Positions 10,689 through 21,949 of a stretch of DNA of 64,000 nucleotides are shown piece after piece (the first letter of the stretch is position 1; each line of letters starts with the position of its first letter). The notes under the pieces are model-generated. The model had not been told where the DNA came from, made no database searches, and saw nothing but the letters and a program-made list of their open reading frames with translations. This DNA is from Neoconidiobolus thromboides FSU 785. Its lineage: Eukaryota; Entomophthoromycota; Entomophthoromycetes; Entomophthorales; Neoconidiobolaceae. The position numbers were made by a program, and so were the translations under genes. Where the stretch lies: NCBI GenBank assembly GCA_025603075.1, contig MU626335.1:28116-92115 (forward strand). The letters run 5' to 3'.

Positions 10689-12724
10689 GGGGTTGCTATC
10701 AGTCATCTTGGCTAAAAATTATTATTATTGTCTAATATTCTCCCAGTTTAAATTATTTGTGTTATTATAATAAATATATATTCAGTTATGTGTTTTGGCT
10801 AAATTTTATTTTTATAATTGACATACTATTTTAAAATATACTTAAGCTAGAATAGAACGGGTACCTTTATGTAATATTCATTCTTAACTTTACATAGAAA
10901 TTTTCTTTAGAATTTAGTATCCTAAACGAAAATACTAAATACTGAATTTTGGTCTCATTTTTAAAATAAGCAAATTTTAATATGATGAATTGTATAAAGT
11001 ACAGATAGTTTCTTTAGGTTAATAGTTACTAGTTAGTTTTAAATTGAGTGTGATAGCTTATCAATTTTAAAAATAACCGTATATTCGAATATCTACCTAT
11101 TAATTAAATAATATTTATAGAACAAACATTCTATATCATCATAAAAACTAGAATTTTCTAAATATAATTCTAATATACAAAAATTTGCTACTGTACTTTA
11201 TTCAAATTATTGGCTCCAATCATAAATTGAACTTACTCAATTCCAAAATCCTGATTTCAAAAGTCTTATAAGAATTCCATTAATTTATTACATAACAGTT
11301 CATAATCACAAAAAAATAATTGCATTAGAACACAATGAGTTCCATCAATTTTAAAAAAAATTAAGCTCAAATGTTAACTTATTAACATACCACATGCAAA
11401 TGTGTGAACATTTAATAAGTCGATTTTGACTTTTTTATTATGAATTGAATAATAATGTTTATCAATTATATATGATCTAAGTTCACAATCGTAACATAAG
11501 TTTGGTCATCTACTGCTACCTTGTGTAATGGGAACAGTATATAATATGTCTATTCTCAATACATTTTAATATTTTTTATTTTATAATCCTTGATTTGTAA
11601 CTATTTGGCTTTTATAAATTAGGCAAATAATCGTTTATCCGTGGTAAATACCTAACTGTTATATTAAATCATCCAAAATATGATATATTACAGTCTTTCT
11701 GTATCAAACTGTCACATATTTGCTAACTAATTCTTAAACTCAAAGTTCTCTACTCTTACCTGACTTTAAATTAATCAACCGTATTGTATAGCTAATCATA
11801 GTATCAATTTGATATAAAGTTACTACAGCAATAAAAGCATTCTCAATCCAGACATATTATTTATCAAAAAGCTATACGAAGCACAGTCATACCGCAGCTT
11901 CATATACAACCAGCTTTCATGAATATCTACAAACTCTTGCCATAAATACCAAAATAAGCTATTTCAGAGTATCAGCGAGCATTTAATTATTATATTTTTA
12001 GTCCTTGATTTCTATTTTCGAACTTTTTCTTTTTAAACTTGATACGGAAACATGTTTTGTAGAAAATTTATTATGTAGGTTAATTTTTATTTTCCATCTT
12101 GGCGCAATCAACGGATGGTGCTTAAATAACAAGTTACAGTTTAAGTATTATTGTGGCACTTATAGTATAATGGTACTAAAATAACTTTTTATAAGGAAAA
12201 AAATAAGCAGATGGATTTATTTAAAAATGTGTGTATTAAAAATATTAGCTTTAGTTAAGACTAAAATTAAATAAAATCTTTTTCATGAAATCAAATTCAA
12301 AAATAAGAGTTCAATAAAATTTATAATAAAATTCTTTTCTATTTCTTATTTACATGTAAGCTATAAATAAAATATAATAAAATGTTTATTCTATGAAAAC
12401 ATCTTTATTTTAATTGGTTGTACTAGGAATATCTTTTAATATGAATTAGTGGTATACAGAATAAACACAATGTTAGAGATTTGACTTGTTTAATTCTTTT
12501 ATAAAAATAACCCGTCTATGGTGTACTATTAGTTAATACACTTTAGTTAAAAATAATAAGTGTAGGGTATATCATTTATTTATTGATAATAATTTAAAAT
12601 TAAGTTACCATGTTTATTTATTTATAATTATACTTTACAAATGGATAAATTGCAAAAAATTGTACTATTTGAGTTTTTAATATTAATACTTCTCTAAAGA
12701 ATAAAAGCAGTAATATATTCGAGT
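10689..12724. other. AT-rich intergenic region
   Basis: About 2 kb with no supported gene. Near 12098-12111 there is a 12-base match to the 5' part of the tRNA-iMet gene (CATCTTGGCGCA) without the rest of a cloverleaf. Confidence 0.45.
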
Positions 12725-14157
12725 TTATAACTGGCTTTTATTTAAAAACGAATATTCATAAACACTTAACCTTGAATTTGAATATTCTTTTTCGTCATCA
12801 TAAGAATTATGCCTTGAGCCAGCGGTAGTAAGTAAGTAAGGTAAATTGGGATGAAACTGAGTTGTAGAGACAGTGTCATTATGAATGGAGCTATTGAATA
12901 TTTCATTTTCACTTTTCTTGTCATCATCATTTTGCTTTGTGATATCAAACAATTTAACTTGCCCTTCTTGGTCTCCGGTAATAAGATACTGTTGAAATAG
13001 ATCAAAATAAACTCTCTGATCCGAATACAATTTTCTATAATATTCTGTAATACAATATTTAGGATACCTTAAATCAAATAAAACTATATTAGAGCTACGC
13101 CTTGATCCTATAACTATATAATGATCATCATAAAATTGAGTCTTTGTCACACCTTTTATACTTTCATGATTTAATATTACTTTAGCTTGATTTAAGTGAC
13201 TGGTTTCGTTTGGATTATAAATACCAACACTACCTCCGAAGCTTCCTGCTGCATAATAGTTAAAACTCGGGTTAAAGCTTATGCTACTTATAATTCCCTT
13301 TTGTCCATCTTTACTTTTTCTTGTTCCTATTGTTTTTTGTTTAATTCCTTGCTTTTCAGGTCGAGTTATATCTATTATTTCTATTTGATTAAAATAGCCA
13401 CAATATAACCTAAGCAATGGTTGATTAAAGTAGAATTAATGAATAGGAAAAATCAATACTTTGTACCGCTACTATCAAATGTCATACAGTTTGGGCCGAT
13501 ATACCTTTCTCTATGATCTATTATTGAATAAGAAGCTCTAGTCTATTATTTAAATACATGATTGTACTTTTTAAGTTAATTTTATACCTTTCCAGTTATT
13601 CCGTCTATTAAGTGAATTGGATTGTCTGTACTTCCAATCAAAAAGCAATTTGTTATCTCATCTAATCATATTTAATCAAATATATAAATAAAGGGTAGTA
13701 TGTTACCTTGTATATTCATGTAGGGATACCAAACCATAGAACAAGTTGGGACTGGTCTTGAAATCGAAAAGCTTGGTTTTAATTCTACTGTCATTTAGAA
13801 ACAAATTGGATTTAAATCTTGTTATTAAATATGATTTACTATTATCTTCCTGTTTATTAGTTAAATTCGAACTAAACAAGTTAATTTATTTATCTATTAT
13901 AATATTTATTTATTAATTTTAGTTACCTATTAAGTACAGTTATATTTTTATCACTTCTATCACTTAGTATTCTTGAGCCATCCGGGGACCTTTATGCTTC
14001 TAATAAGTTAAATTCTAAATCTTTCATTTTGTTTTACCATATTGCATGTTTAAAAAAATGGCCTTATATTATTTGTTATTCACTATACTAAATATTAAAT
14101 ATTGGATTTACTTGAGATATCTATTTCTATATATGATTTATCTTTTAAACTGAACAT
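12725..14157 (-). CDS. WD40 protein of the WRAP53/TCAB1 (Swt21) family, 8 exons
   Basis: Reconstructed exons in transcription order: 14112-14157, 14038-14062, 13927-13989, 13840-13871, 13707-13787, 13588-13661, 13460-13542, 12725-13409. All junctions are GT-AG with consistent phase, giving 362 aa. The order of blocks matches WRAP53: WSPDGSRIL, MVWYPYMN, STDNPIHLIDGITGK, DHRERYIGPN, LYCGYFNQIEIIDITRP, GQKGIISSISF, YYAAGSFGGSVGIY, SNIVLFDLRYP, VYFDLFQQYLITGDQEGQVKLFD. In animals WRAP53 binds CAB-box RNAs and telomerase RNA; in yeast Swt21 is linked to splicing. The protein should be a nuclear beta-propeller RNP factor. The exons of 25 and 32 nt are inferred from restored protein identity (TG|G gives the conserved Trp), so the first four exons are less certain than the last four. 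Confidence 0.85.
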
Positions 14158-14321
14158 TGATAAATTAAAAAAGTAATCCAATTTTTGCTCTACTAAATTA
14201 TTGTATTAGAAAATAGATCAAATAAAAAGAATTTATTTAAATAAGGTAAATATAATGACTAAGATATATACAAGAAAGAAAAGAATAATAAATAGATAAT
14301 GATTTAAAATTTATAAATTAA

Positions 14322-15215
14322 TTATTCTAAGATAGGGGAATTAGGGGTAGTAGTATTATGTTCACTTGAGTTATTTGAGCTGCTTTTAGATACCGATTCT
14401 TCAATATTTTCCAAATTCCAAACATTATCATCAAACGGAATGGATCGAATTAATTTTATTTCCTTTTTATCCTTATTAATTAACAAGGTCTCATTATTAT
14501 TATTGTCTAGATCATTTTGATTATGATTCACACCACTGTTATTACGGTCATTATATTTAACATTGTTCCGATTGTAGAAGCTCTTTACTAATAGGGTTAA
14601 AAAGGTATTGTCATTTTCCGGATGCATAAATTGAAATAAAAACAAAGATAATAATTTAACATGATCATAAAAGGGCCATAGTCTTAATAAAACTCGATCC
14701 ATAGGTTTTATTAACTTTAAAGTACCATAGTAACACCAATATTTTAGCCAAAACCTCTGATTCATATTATTCTTACTACTCTGTTCTTTATTAATTATTG
14801 AATAAAAAGAAGATAATATTGGATAAACAAATTGAATAAATAACCAAAAATATTTCTTATTGACTTTATAAAACCTTTTTAATAAATATACCTTGGTTAA
14901 TACCCCAATTATGTCTAAATAAAATGGCGAAAAATACAAATAATTATAATAGCTATAATTATTTCTTGTTATTCTATTGTATTCTTGTTTTAACTGGTCC
15001 TGTTGTTGATAAATCCTATCCATTAAGCTTCGGATTTCTTTTGGCACTTGGTGTTTGATCCATTCTATTAAACTCAAAAAAAATCCTAATCCCATTTTTT
15101 CCCGCTTATTTTCCATTACTCCATGATTATTTACATCTTCTATATTATCACTTTCATCTATATTGTTATTATTGTTTAGCGCTAGCTGTAGTTCCGATTC
15201 ATTAACCAACTCCAT
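14322..15215 (-). CDS. TB2/DP1/HVA22 (REEP/Yop1-like) membrane protein
   Basis: 297 aa from the first in-frame ATG at 15215; the frame extends 14 codons upstream without an ATG. The N-terminal ~120 residues are acidic/Asn-rich, then a charged helix. The family domain spans about residues 120-225: FVYPILSSFYSII, WLKYWCYYGTLKLIKPMDRVL and LWPFYDHVKLLSLFLFQFMHP. These fit the TB2/DP1/HVA22 pattern YPxYxSxKAI..., WLxYWVVY, FPFYYxxKxxFLxW. The family sits in the ER membrane as hairpins and shapes tubules. A polar Asn-rich tail follows. The long N-terminus is unusual for Yop1/REEP5 types. It lies 164 nt upstream of the WRAP53-like gene on the same strand. Confidence 0.75.
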   Translation of the reverse strand: MELVNESELQLALNNNNNIDESDNIEDVNNHGVMENKREKMGLGFFLSLIEWIKHQVPKEIRSLMDRIYQQQDQLKQEYNRITRNNYSYYNYLYFSPFYLDIIGVLTKVYLLKRFYKVNKKYFWLFIQFVYPILSSFYSIINKEQSSKNNMNQRFWLKYWCYYGTLKLIKPMDRVLLRLWPFYDHVKLLSLFLFQFMHPENDNTFLTLLVKSFYNRNNVKYNDRNNSGVNHNQNDLDNNNNETLLINKDKKEIKLIRSIPFDDNVWNLENIEESVSKSSSNNSSEHNTTTPNSPILE

Positions 15216-16122
15216 TTGATTTAAAAATTTATAAAAGAACAAATTACTGACATCCACTGTTTATTTTTTAAGGATTATAAAATGAAACACCAACTTGCTT
15301 TATTATTCAAGTAAGAAAACCAGCTTCTAGTCAAGTCATGGAAACATTGTTTATTTTTTGGATTTCTTTTTTATTATTGGTTTTTGGTATGCAAGTTTCA
15401 CATGTTGGGGCTCTTTTTTTCAAAGTATTACTGAATTTTTGTTCATCCAATCATCCTTTTCTCCCGATTATTTAAGTGGCTTTATTGGCCACTATAGTAA
15501 CTAAGTAGTTTAAATAGGAATTAGTTCTATTTTTTATTTATAAAGTAAAGAATGTTGGTTATACAAATACTAACATTTAAATATACTTATTTTAATACTT
15601 GTAATAATAAATTATAAGTAAGTCAAATCAAATATTAGCAGAAGTGAGCCATTGTCTATCAGATATAAAATATTTTCAAAATCAATGTAAAGCTTCTATA
15701 CGAACATAGAAATAACTTATTCACTATACTGATCAAATTATGAATCAAAATTACTTGTGATAAAATAAGACAAAACCTTCTGTTGGCCACAGTCAAGAAG
15801 AGTAAGGGTCTTTTTCCTTACTAATTTTTGCAGTTTTTCTTACAGATAAAAAAGGTGTCATTCAAAAAAAGATTATCTAAGCTCTTCAAGCTTAGAAATT
15901 AAAATCATGTCAGAAATTTATTATTTTTTTAAATTTTATATATCAAAATGAAATTAATAATAAATAAAGCTATCAATGTTAAAAGGTAATATATAAGCCA
16001 AATAATTATAATTGAGTAATCTTGAGATTTAAAAACTAATATTTCCAGTGATTATCTAATAAGTTTTTATTGAAGAATATATAAAAAAGTATTTTTAATT
16101 TTATTTGAATCAAAATTTGATC
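15216..16122. other. AT-rich intergenic region
   Basis: Nothing recognised apart from the likely promoter of the TB2/DP1 gene at its left edge. Confidence 0.4.
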
Positions 16123-16226
16123 ATATGTAGATGTAATTTGTTTAAAAATCTTACTAACAATCTTTCCGTTTAAATAATGCTTAAATAATTGAAGAAGTGA
16201 CGAAATCAAAAAAGCACCCCTAATAT
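16123..16226 (+). mobile_element. MITE-like palindromic element, copy 2 (diverged)
   Basis: Same layout as copy 1 (ATATGTAGATG ... CACCCCTAATAT), with the internal TTTAAATAATGCTTAAA core. More diverged than its neighbour at 16360. Confidence 0.6.
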
Positions 16227-16359
16227 TAATAAAATCTTGGGATAAAATTAAAGCTTTAAATTGAAAATTGATTCCTTTCCGAACGGGATGAAAATACGCA
16301 AAAAGACTCCTATTCTTCTTAATTGTGACCTTTTTATTTAAATTAGTATGAATGTCAGC

Positions 16360-16466
16360 ATATGGGGATGTATTTTTGTGTTTAAGAATTTTATTAGCAA
16401 TTTTTCCACTCAGGTAGTGCTTAAAAGATGGAAAAAGTAATGAAATAGAAAAAAACATCTCCATAT
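16360..16466 (+). mobile_element. MITE-like palindromic element, copy 3
   Basis: ATATGGGGATGTATTTTTG at the start and ACATCTCCATAT at the end, an almost perfect terminal inverted repeat. The internal arms TTTTTCCA/ATGGAAAAA are present. Confidence 0.8.
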
Positions 16467-16706
16467 AATAATATAATACCCTATATAATTTACTTTCTAT
16501 TTAGAGTGTTATATATGAAATTATTTTAGATGTACTAAAATAAAACGGATGTTTTAAAAGCTCAATGTTTCCAATAAAATTAGAAGAAAAGAATTATTTA
16601 TTTTGTCACTATACTGTTTTCCTCACTATGTATTTAGCATTATTGATATACATTTATTTTATTTCTTTTTGATTTATTTTTTTGGAAGATAAAAACTAAG
16701 TACATA

Positions 16707-17911
16707 TTAATCCAAGCAACTCTGTAAATTCAAAGCTAAGGTAAGTTTTTTGGAGTAGTTTAACTTTTAACTTAGACATTGGATCTATTGTTAAATAAAA
16801 TAAATCTGAACAATGATCCAGGGTATATCCCATAATAATAGTGTATAGAATAGGCTCCTGACTTTAAGCCATCTAACCACAATCTTATTAGATTGGCTCT
16901 ACTTCTTTCAAATACTTTCTCAATTTTTAAAATATACTTCATTTTATAACTGTAAGTGGTTTCTAAATCAATTAATTCTTTCAATTGAGAAATGGAAGCC
17001 GCTATTTTACTAGTCATATTATCACACTCATATACGACTAAAATCCGAAGCTTTGGTGCTATTTTTTCAAAAGTAGCAATACATTTCAAATCAATCAAAA
17101 TAGTCCCACAGAAGATTACAAGTACCTCAAAAGGATAGTTAAAAACGGTTCAAAAATAGACTAGTTAAACTAAGAAAATAGATGAAACCAATTAAAAGCT
17201 CATAATCTAGAGTGTAAAAATTTAAATATAAAACTCCTAACAATTTAACTGTATGACTTTGAAATAGGACCCAACTCTGTTTATTTGATTTTGTAAATAA
17301 TCTCAAATCTTGTAAATTCGTACAATTAATTAGTATTAGTTCTATGTATCGAAGCTCAAAATTTCTACTGTATAGATGTATACCCTTGATCTTTCTTGAT
17401 ATATTCGGCAATAGAAAACCTAACATAATTATCAACTTTGTCTGTATTTAATGAGGTCACCTTTTTGAGTAGTTACTTCGGTTGTATATCACATAGTAAG
17501 CTTTCATTTCCCCTTTGGTTTAAAATTTGTTCCTTACTGTCATTGTAGTCTAATTCTGTTAGACTTAAATTCTTATGTTTCTCTAAATTCAAGAAAATAA
17601 TGCTTTGAAGTTATAAACATAGTGGTAGCATTTTTACAATGCTTTAAATTATACTTGATATATGCTCCATCCTTTATTCATAACATTTTGATATATTTAC
17701 CATACTTCGTGAGTATTTTTCTCATTAGCTTGAGTTTTCTTCCTCCATAGGATGAATCTAAATCTTCTTAGATCACTGGTATAGATGCTTTATTTTGCCC
17801 TTTATAAACAAATAAAAGTTTGAAAGCATCTCTGATTTGTAATAATTCCGTTATCTCCTTTAATATAACGCTTATTAGCTTTCTTAATTGGAATCTAAAT
17901 CCTTGCATCAT
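16707..17911 (-). pseudogene. Decayed F-box/LRR gene, close paralogue of 61561-62928
   Basis: On the minus strand from a double ATG at 17911 the order of conserved blocks is the same as in the copy at 61561: EITELLQIRDAFKLL (F-box), EDLDSSYGGRKLKLMRK, KYGKYIKML, NATTMFITSKHYFL, LLPNISRKIKGIHLYSRNFE, NLQDLRLFTKSN, IDLKCIATFEKIAPKLRIL, KIAASISQLKELIDLE, and a C-terminus ending CLD. Breaks include TAA where the paralogue has Trp (IWEDL to I-stop-EDL), TGA for Trp after YIKML, and several frame changes. F-box proteins act as SCF ubiquitin ligase adaptors, but this copy cannot be expressed whole. Substitutions toward T/A are conspicuous. Confidence 0.85.
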
Positions 17912-18737
17912 AGCTTAAAAAAGAGTAAAAGAAGTTTAAAAACGGGCTTTTACATTACTATGTTTATTAGTGTTTATGATTTATTTTTTGATTCACTAAT
18001 AAGAATCCATAATTTGATATAAGAACATTTAAATGATTTTATGCAATTTATAATATTGCTAATTTATAAAATTAAGTATTTTGCTATTGTCATTTCATAA
18101 CATTTTGATTTTATTTAAATGTTTGATTTTATTTAAAAATATTTATTTTGATAACTCTACTATAATAGAAACTAAATATTTATGAAGATTTTATATTGCC
18201 TACATGTAGGTAGCATCATTTCAACTATTTTACAAAGTAGAAAAAATGTATATTTTGAATTGCCTATTTGAATCCAAGGCTATAAAAAGAAAAAAGTATA
18301 GTGCTTTATTAGTAAATTAAAACACAAATAGCAGTTAAAAGACATACTAAATAAACAATATAATTTCACATTAGACTTAAAACAATAAATTATTTTTATA
18401 AATAGCTTATATAAATTTAAAAATTTAAAAACTATAGATAGTTCAAAAAAGTATAATAGCAAAATTTTATAGGTATGAAATTGATAGGCCAAATTTTGAA
18501 TTTTATTACTAATTTTGTATTACTAACTTAATTATCCCTTCTGATAATTATTACATTAACCAATATAACAGTTAATAAACTATAATCACTTAACTATTTG
18601 TAATGATTTTTCATAAAACAACTGAAAGCTTAATAACCTAAAAAAAATCAAAGTAATATTACAACCATATAGTAACTTGAGAGCTTATGCGAAAAGATAC
18701 TAGACTATTTAAAAGTACTTTATACATAATTGAAAAT
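17912..18737. other. AT-rich intergenic region
   Basis: No supported gene; a 70-codon minus-strand frame (18280-18492) is made of Leu/Phe/Ile/Tyr/Lys, as expected from random AT-rich sequence. Confidence 0.4.
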
Positions 18738-18842
18738 ATTTGGAGATATTTTTTTGGCTTGATCACTTTTTCCATTTTTCAAGCACTATTTCAGTGGAAA
18801 GATCATTAATAAATTCCTTAAACAAAAAATACATCCCCATTT
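18738..18842 (-). mobile_element. MITE-like palindromic element, copy 4
   Basis: Reverse orientation: TTGGAGATATTTTTTTGGC at the left, ATACATCCCCATTTGG at the right, with the CACTATTTCAGTGG core. Confidence 0.7.
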
Positions 18843-19442
18843 GGATTTGATAATAAGGTTTAAATATGTAGACAACACCAGTATAACAATTTCTGCTTAA
18901 TAATTCTAAACTTTATATCAATGTATTTCCACTTAGCAAATTTTCAAAATACGTTATATCTTTTGGTTATTGTCTATTTTTAAAAGTAATATTGTTCACT
19001 TATTAGTTTAATATCAATAATTTGTATTTAAATTAACTAAGAAAGAGGAAAATATTTATTTCAGTCTTTGTAAAAATCGATTCTAAATTGATAATGCTTG
19101 AATTTTGATTGTTAAAATGTATAAAAAAATGAAATTTTATATTATATGAGTTACAATGTATTATGTAACAGTTCAAATTACTAATTTGTCGCTTACATAA
19201 TAAAACGTAATACTATTTTTTAAGCTCAGTTTCAAAATTAAGTCACTTTATGAAATTCGAAATATTCGAAATATATTATATCTATATTCACATATAAATA
19301 TAAAGAGAATGAATAGAATAAAAAGCAAGTATAAATTTTAATAAATTAAACTGTATCCAAGAAGATTTTTTACAGTTTCATAAAAAAAATAAACAATATC
19401 AGTTATTTATTTTGTCGGATATCAAAAATCAACAAAATTTAA

Positions 19443-19997
19443 ATGTTTCCAAATATTAATTTGACTTCTAACAACAATATTATTGTAGAACATAATGGTA
19501 ATATGTTGGAACGTAATAACAATATATCATGTAATAATGTGCTTATGGATAATGATTTAAAAGAAAGAGATCTCAATTACTCCAATATTCCTCCCCAATC
19601 TCAATTTGTAACGAACAATTATAACTGTAGCTCTATTACCGGATTGACGTTATTATACACATTTGATACGTTGGATTTATTATTTATACAATTATTTAGC
19701 TCCATGAATAATGGATTGATATTGAATTATTTTAATGAAAGCGAAATGGAATATTTTAAACAAAATAGGCACCAACCAATATATAATTTTATATTATTAA
19801 AATTACTATACACTTCATTAAATTTGTATTTAAAACCAGAGCATGCCACTAAATCTATTCTTTATTTAAATCATATTGTATTGTTTTTAGAACATTATCA
19901 AAGATGTATATATAAATATGAATTAGATTCTATTCAAGAAAGTTATTTAAATCGTGTTTTATTAATTCCATTTGTTCCTTATGCTTATTTTGAATAA
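19443..19997 (+). CDS. Unrecognised fungal protein, KQNR family member B
   Basis: Single-exon gene of 184 aa from an ATG. The first ~60 residues are Asn-rich and disordered. The C-terminal ~110 residues form a Leu/Tyr-rich helical domain paralogous to that of the gene at 2580-3245 (EYFKQNR, YNF, LYLKPEHATKS, YLNHIV). No signal peptide, membrane segment or known domain was recognised. Members A and B lie on opposite strands, one on each side of the homeodomain/WD40 region. Function unknown. Confidence 0.65.
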   Translation: MFPNINLTSNNNIIVEHNGNMLERNNNISCNNVLMDNDLKERDLNYSNIPPQSQFVTNNYNCSSITGLTLLYTFDTLDLLFIQLFSSMNNGLILNYFNESEMEYFKQNRHQPIYNFILLKLLYTSLNLYLKPEHATKSILYLNHIVLFLEHYQRCIYKYELDSIQESYLNRVLLIPFVPYAYFE

Positions 19998-20189
19998 TGT
20001 TTTTATATAATAAACCAAAATAAAGGTTTTGATTACAAGTATGAATCTAGTATAATAATGTATTATGAATAGTTTAAATGTAAAAATTGCAATTGATTTA
20101 AATAATTTTATTTTTAATACAAATATAAATAAAGAGTAATATTGATTCAAGAGATTAATAATAACTACAAATTTTGTGTTATTACTAAC

Positions 20190-21353
20190 TTATAGTAATC
20201 CACCTAATAATCCACCGCTTTGTCTTTGACCTTGTTTTTGACTCCCAGTGCCAAGAAGATTATTAACAAAACCTCCAAATAAACTATTAGGTCCTAATAA
20301 ACCATTTATGAGACCTCCACTTGATTGAGTTTGGGATTGGGATTGTCCAGAGCTTCCAGTAGAACCTTGATTATAATTATAAGGATAGTTTCCATAATTA
20401 CCGTATGGATAACCCCCATAATTGTATCCGTAATTTCCATAATAATTCGATGGATAATTTCCATAATTGTATGAGTATCCGTTAGATGGATTGGTCCCAA
20501 ATTGAAATCCTCCATTGCTATTACCACCACTTACACTTTGAGATCCACTACCAAATTGGAATCCTCCATTAGTTGGATTACTTCCAGTTTGGGATCCAGT
20601 ATTAATTGAGCCACTTACACCTTGTGATCCACTTCCAAATTGAAATCCAACGCTATCAGAGCCAGTCCCACTTTGTGATCCAGGATTAGATGAGCTGCTT
20701 CCAAATTGGAAACCTCCATTGGCTGGGTTTCCTCCAAATTGAAAACCTACGCTACCAGGGTTGCCTCCATTTTGCGATCCAGGGCTAGGTGAACCATTTC
20801 CACTTTGTGACCCGGGATTAGATGAGCCGCTTCCACTTTGTGACCCAGGATTTGATGAACCATTTCCACTTTGTGACCCAGGGTTTGATGAACCATTTCC
20901 ACTTTGTGATCCAGGGTTTGGTGAACCACTCCCGAACTGGAAATCATTATTACCTGGATTTCCTGTAAATTGGAAACCCCCATTTGTTGGGTCAGCTCCA
21001 AATTGGAAACCTATGCCACCAGATCCACTTCCAGCTTGTATACCGGGATTTTGGGGCCCATTTCCGCTTTGTGCACCAGGATTTTGAGAACTGCTTCCAA
21101 ACTGGAAGCTTCCACTAGTTGGATCAGCACCAAATTGAAAACCAGCACTAGTAGGATTACCTCCGCTTTGTGCACCAGGGCTTGAAGAGCCACTTGGACC
21201 TTGTGATCCAGAATTAGATGATCCAGCACCAAATTGAAAGCCAGTATTAGGATAACCAAAGCCCTTTTTATCTACTGATGAATCAGTTTGAATATCACTG
21301 AGTGGAATAGCTAATGCAGAAGTTACTAAAGTTATGTAGAGAGGAAAGATCAT
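20190..21353 (-). CDS. Secreted FQFG/GSQSG-repeat protein with GLLG tail
   Basis: Single-exon gene of 387 aa, ATG at 21353. Residues 1-16 are a signal peptide ending ALAIP. After SSVDKKGFGY the chain is built of about ten GFQFG-centred units (variants GFQFGADPT, GFQFGSGSQ) interleaved with NPGSQSGNGSS-type units. A Tyr/Gly/Asn block follows (YGNYPYN-like) and then a tail SGGLINGLLGPNSLFGG ... GGLLGGLL. The VDxKGFxY motif and the GLLGPN/GLLGGLL tail are shared with the plus-strand gene at 24009, so this is a long, inverted member of the same family. It is probably a structural wall or surface protein with elastic or adhesive low-complexity repeats. There is no Cys. FQFG resembles nucleoporin FG repeats, but the signal peptide argues for secretion. 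Confidence 0.85.
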   Translation of the reverse strand: MIFPLYITLVTSALAIPLSDIQTDSSVDKKGFGYPNTGFQFGAGSSNSGSQGPSGSSSPGAQSGGNPTSAGFQFGADPTSGSFQFGSSSQNPGAQSGNGPQNPGIQAGSGSGGIGFQFGADPTNGGFQFTGNPGNNDFQFGSGSPNPGSQSGNGSSNPGSQSGNGSSNPGSQSGSGSSNPGSQSGNGSPSPGSQNGGNPGSVGFQFGGNPANGGFQFGSSSSNPGSQSGTGSDSVGFQFGSGSQGVSGSINTGSQTGSNPTNGGFQFGSGSQSVSGGNSNGGFQFGTNPSNGYSYNYGNYPSNYYGNYGYNYGGYPYGNYGNYPYNYNQGSTGSSGQSQSQTQSSGGLINGLLGPNSLFGGFVNNLLGTGSQKQGQRQSGGLLGGLL

Positions 21354-21406
21354 AATTGATATTTTTATTCTTTTTTTGATGTTATTATAAGTACAATTTT
21401 AAGCTG

Positions 21407-21414
21407 TTTTTATA
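21407..21414 (-). promoter_or_regulatory. TATA box of the FQFG-repeat gene
   Basis: TATAAAAA on the minus strand about 60 nt before the ATG at 21353. Confidence 0.5.
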
Positions 21415-21841
21415 TTGTATTTTCATTAATATCATTTATTTAAAGGCGTTCGATTTCTACACTGGATGTAGTTTTTTTAAAGCCTCACAAATCAATGAAA
21501 TCTTGAATTAAAAAAGACATGATTTTTTGATGGGCTTATTTTAACAATTAAAGTAGCCTGGTAAAAAGATTTTATTGATTTACTTACTATTACAACTATT
21601 TAAGTTTAAATGTTAAATAATAATGATTTTTATAACCACCAATAGTTTACATTGTTGGATTTTGAGTTTTAAAGCATGATTTTATTATTAAATGAACAGT
21701 TAAGTAGTGCAAATTTGATTTAAACAGTTGTACATCATTCACTTGAATTTCATGCATTGAATCAACTTAAATAAGGTTGATTTTGCAATAAAAGCCTTAG
21801 ATTAAATCAAATCAGATCAAATAGTAATTTTGTTCAAGTAA

Positions 21842-21949
21842 TAAATGGGACGAGTTTTTTTGTTTAAGAATTTTATTAAAAATTTTTTGATTCAAATATT
21901 GCTTAAAAAATAGAGAAAGTAATGAAATCAAAAATAACGTTCTCAAATT
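21842..21949 (+). mobile_element. MITE-like palindromic element, copy 5 (diverged)
   Basis: AATGGGACGAGTTTTTTTG ... ACGTTCTCAAAT, with TTTAAGAATTTTATTAAAAATTTT internally; the termini are mutated. Confidence 0.6.

Noticed and set aside
12098-12190. tRNA-like sequence (CATCTTGGCGCA, then TATAGTATAATGG)
   Set aside because: No B box and no cloverleaf; only short A-box-like matches.
16036-16464. 142-codon minus-strand ORF with two similar halves (SFKHYLSGKI / LFKHYLNGKI)
   Set aside because: It spans two MITE copies (16123 and 16360); the repeated protein segments are just the antisense of the repeated element.
20306-21259. Several overlapping ORFs on both strands within the FQFG-repeat gene
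   Set aside because: Shadow frames created by the internal repeats of the minus-strand gene.
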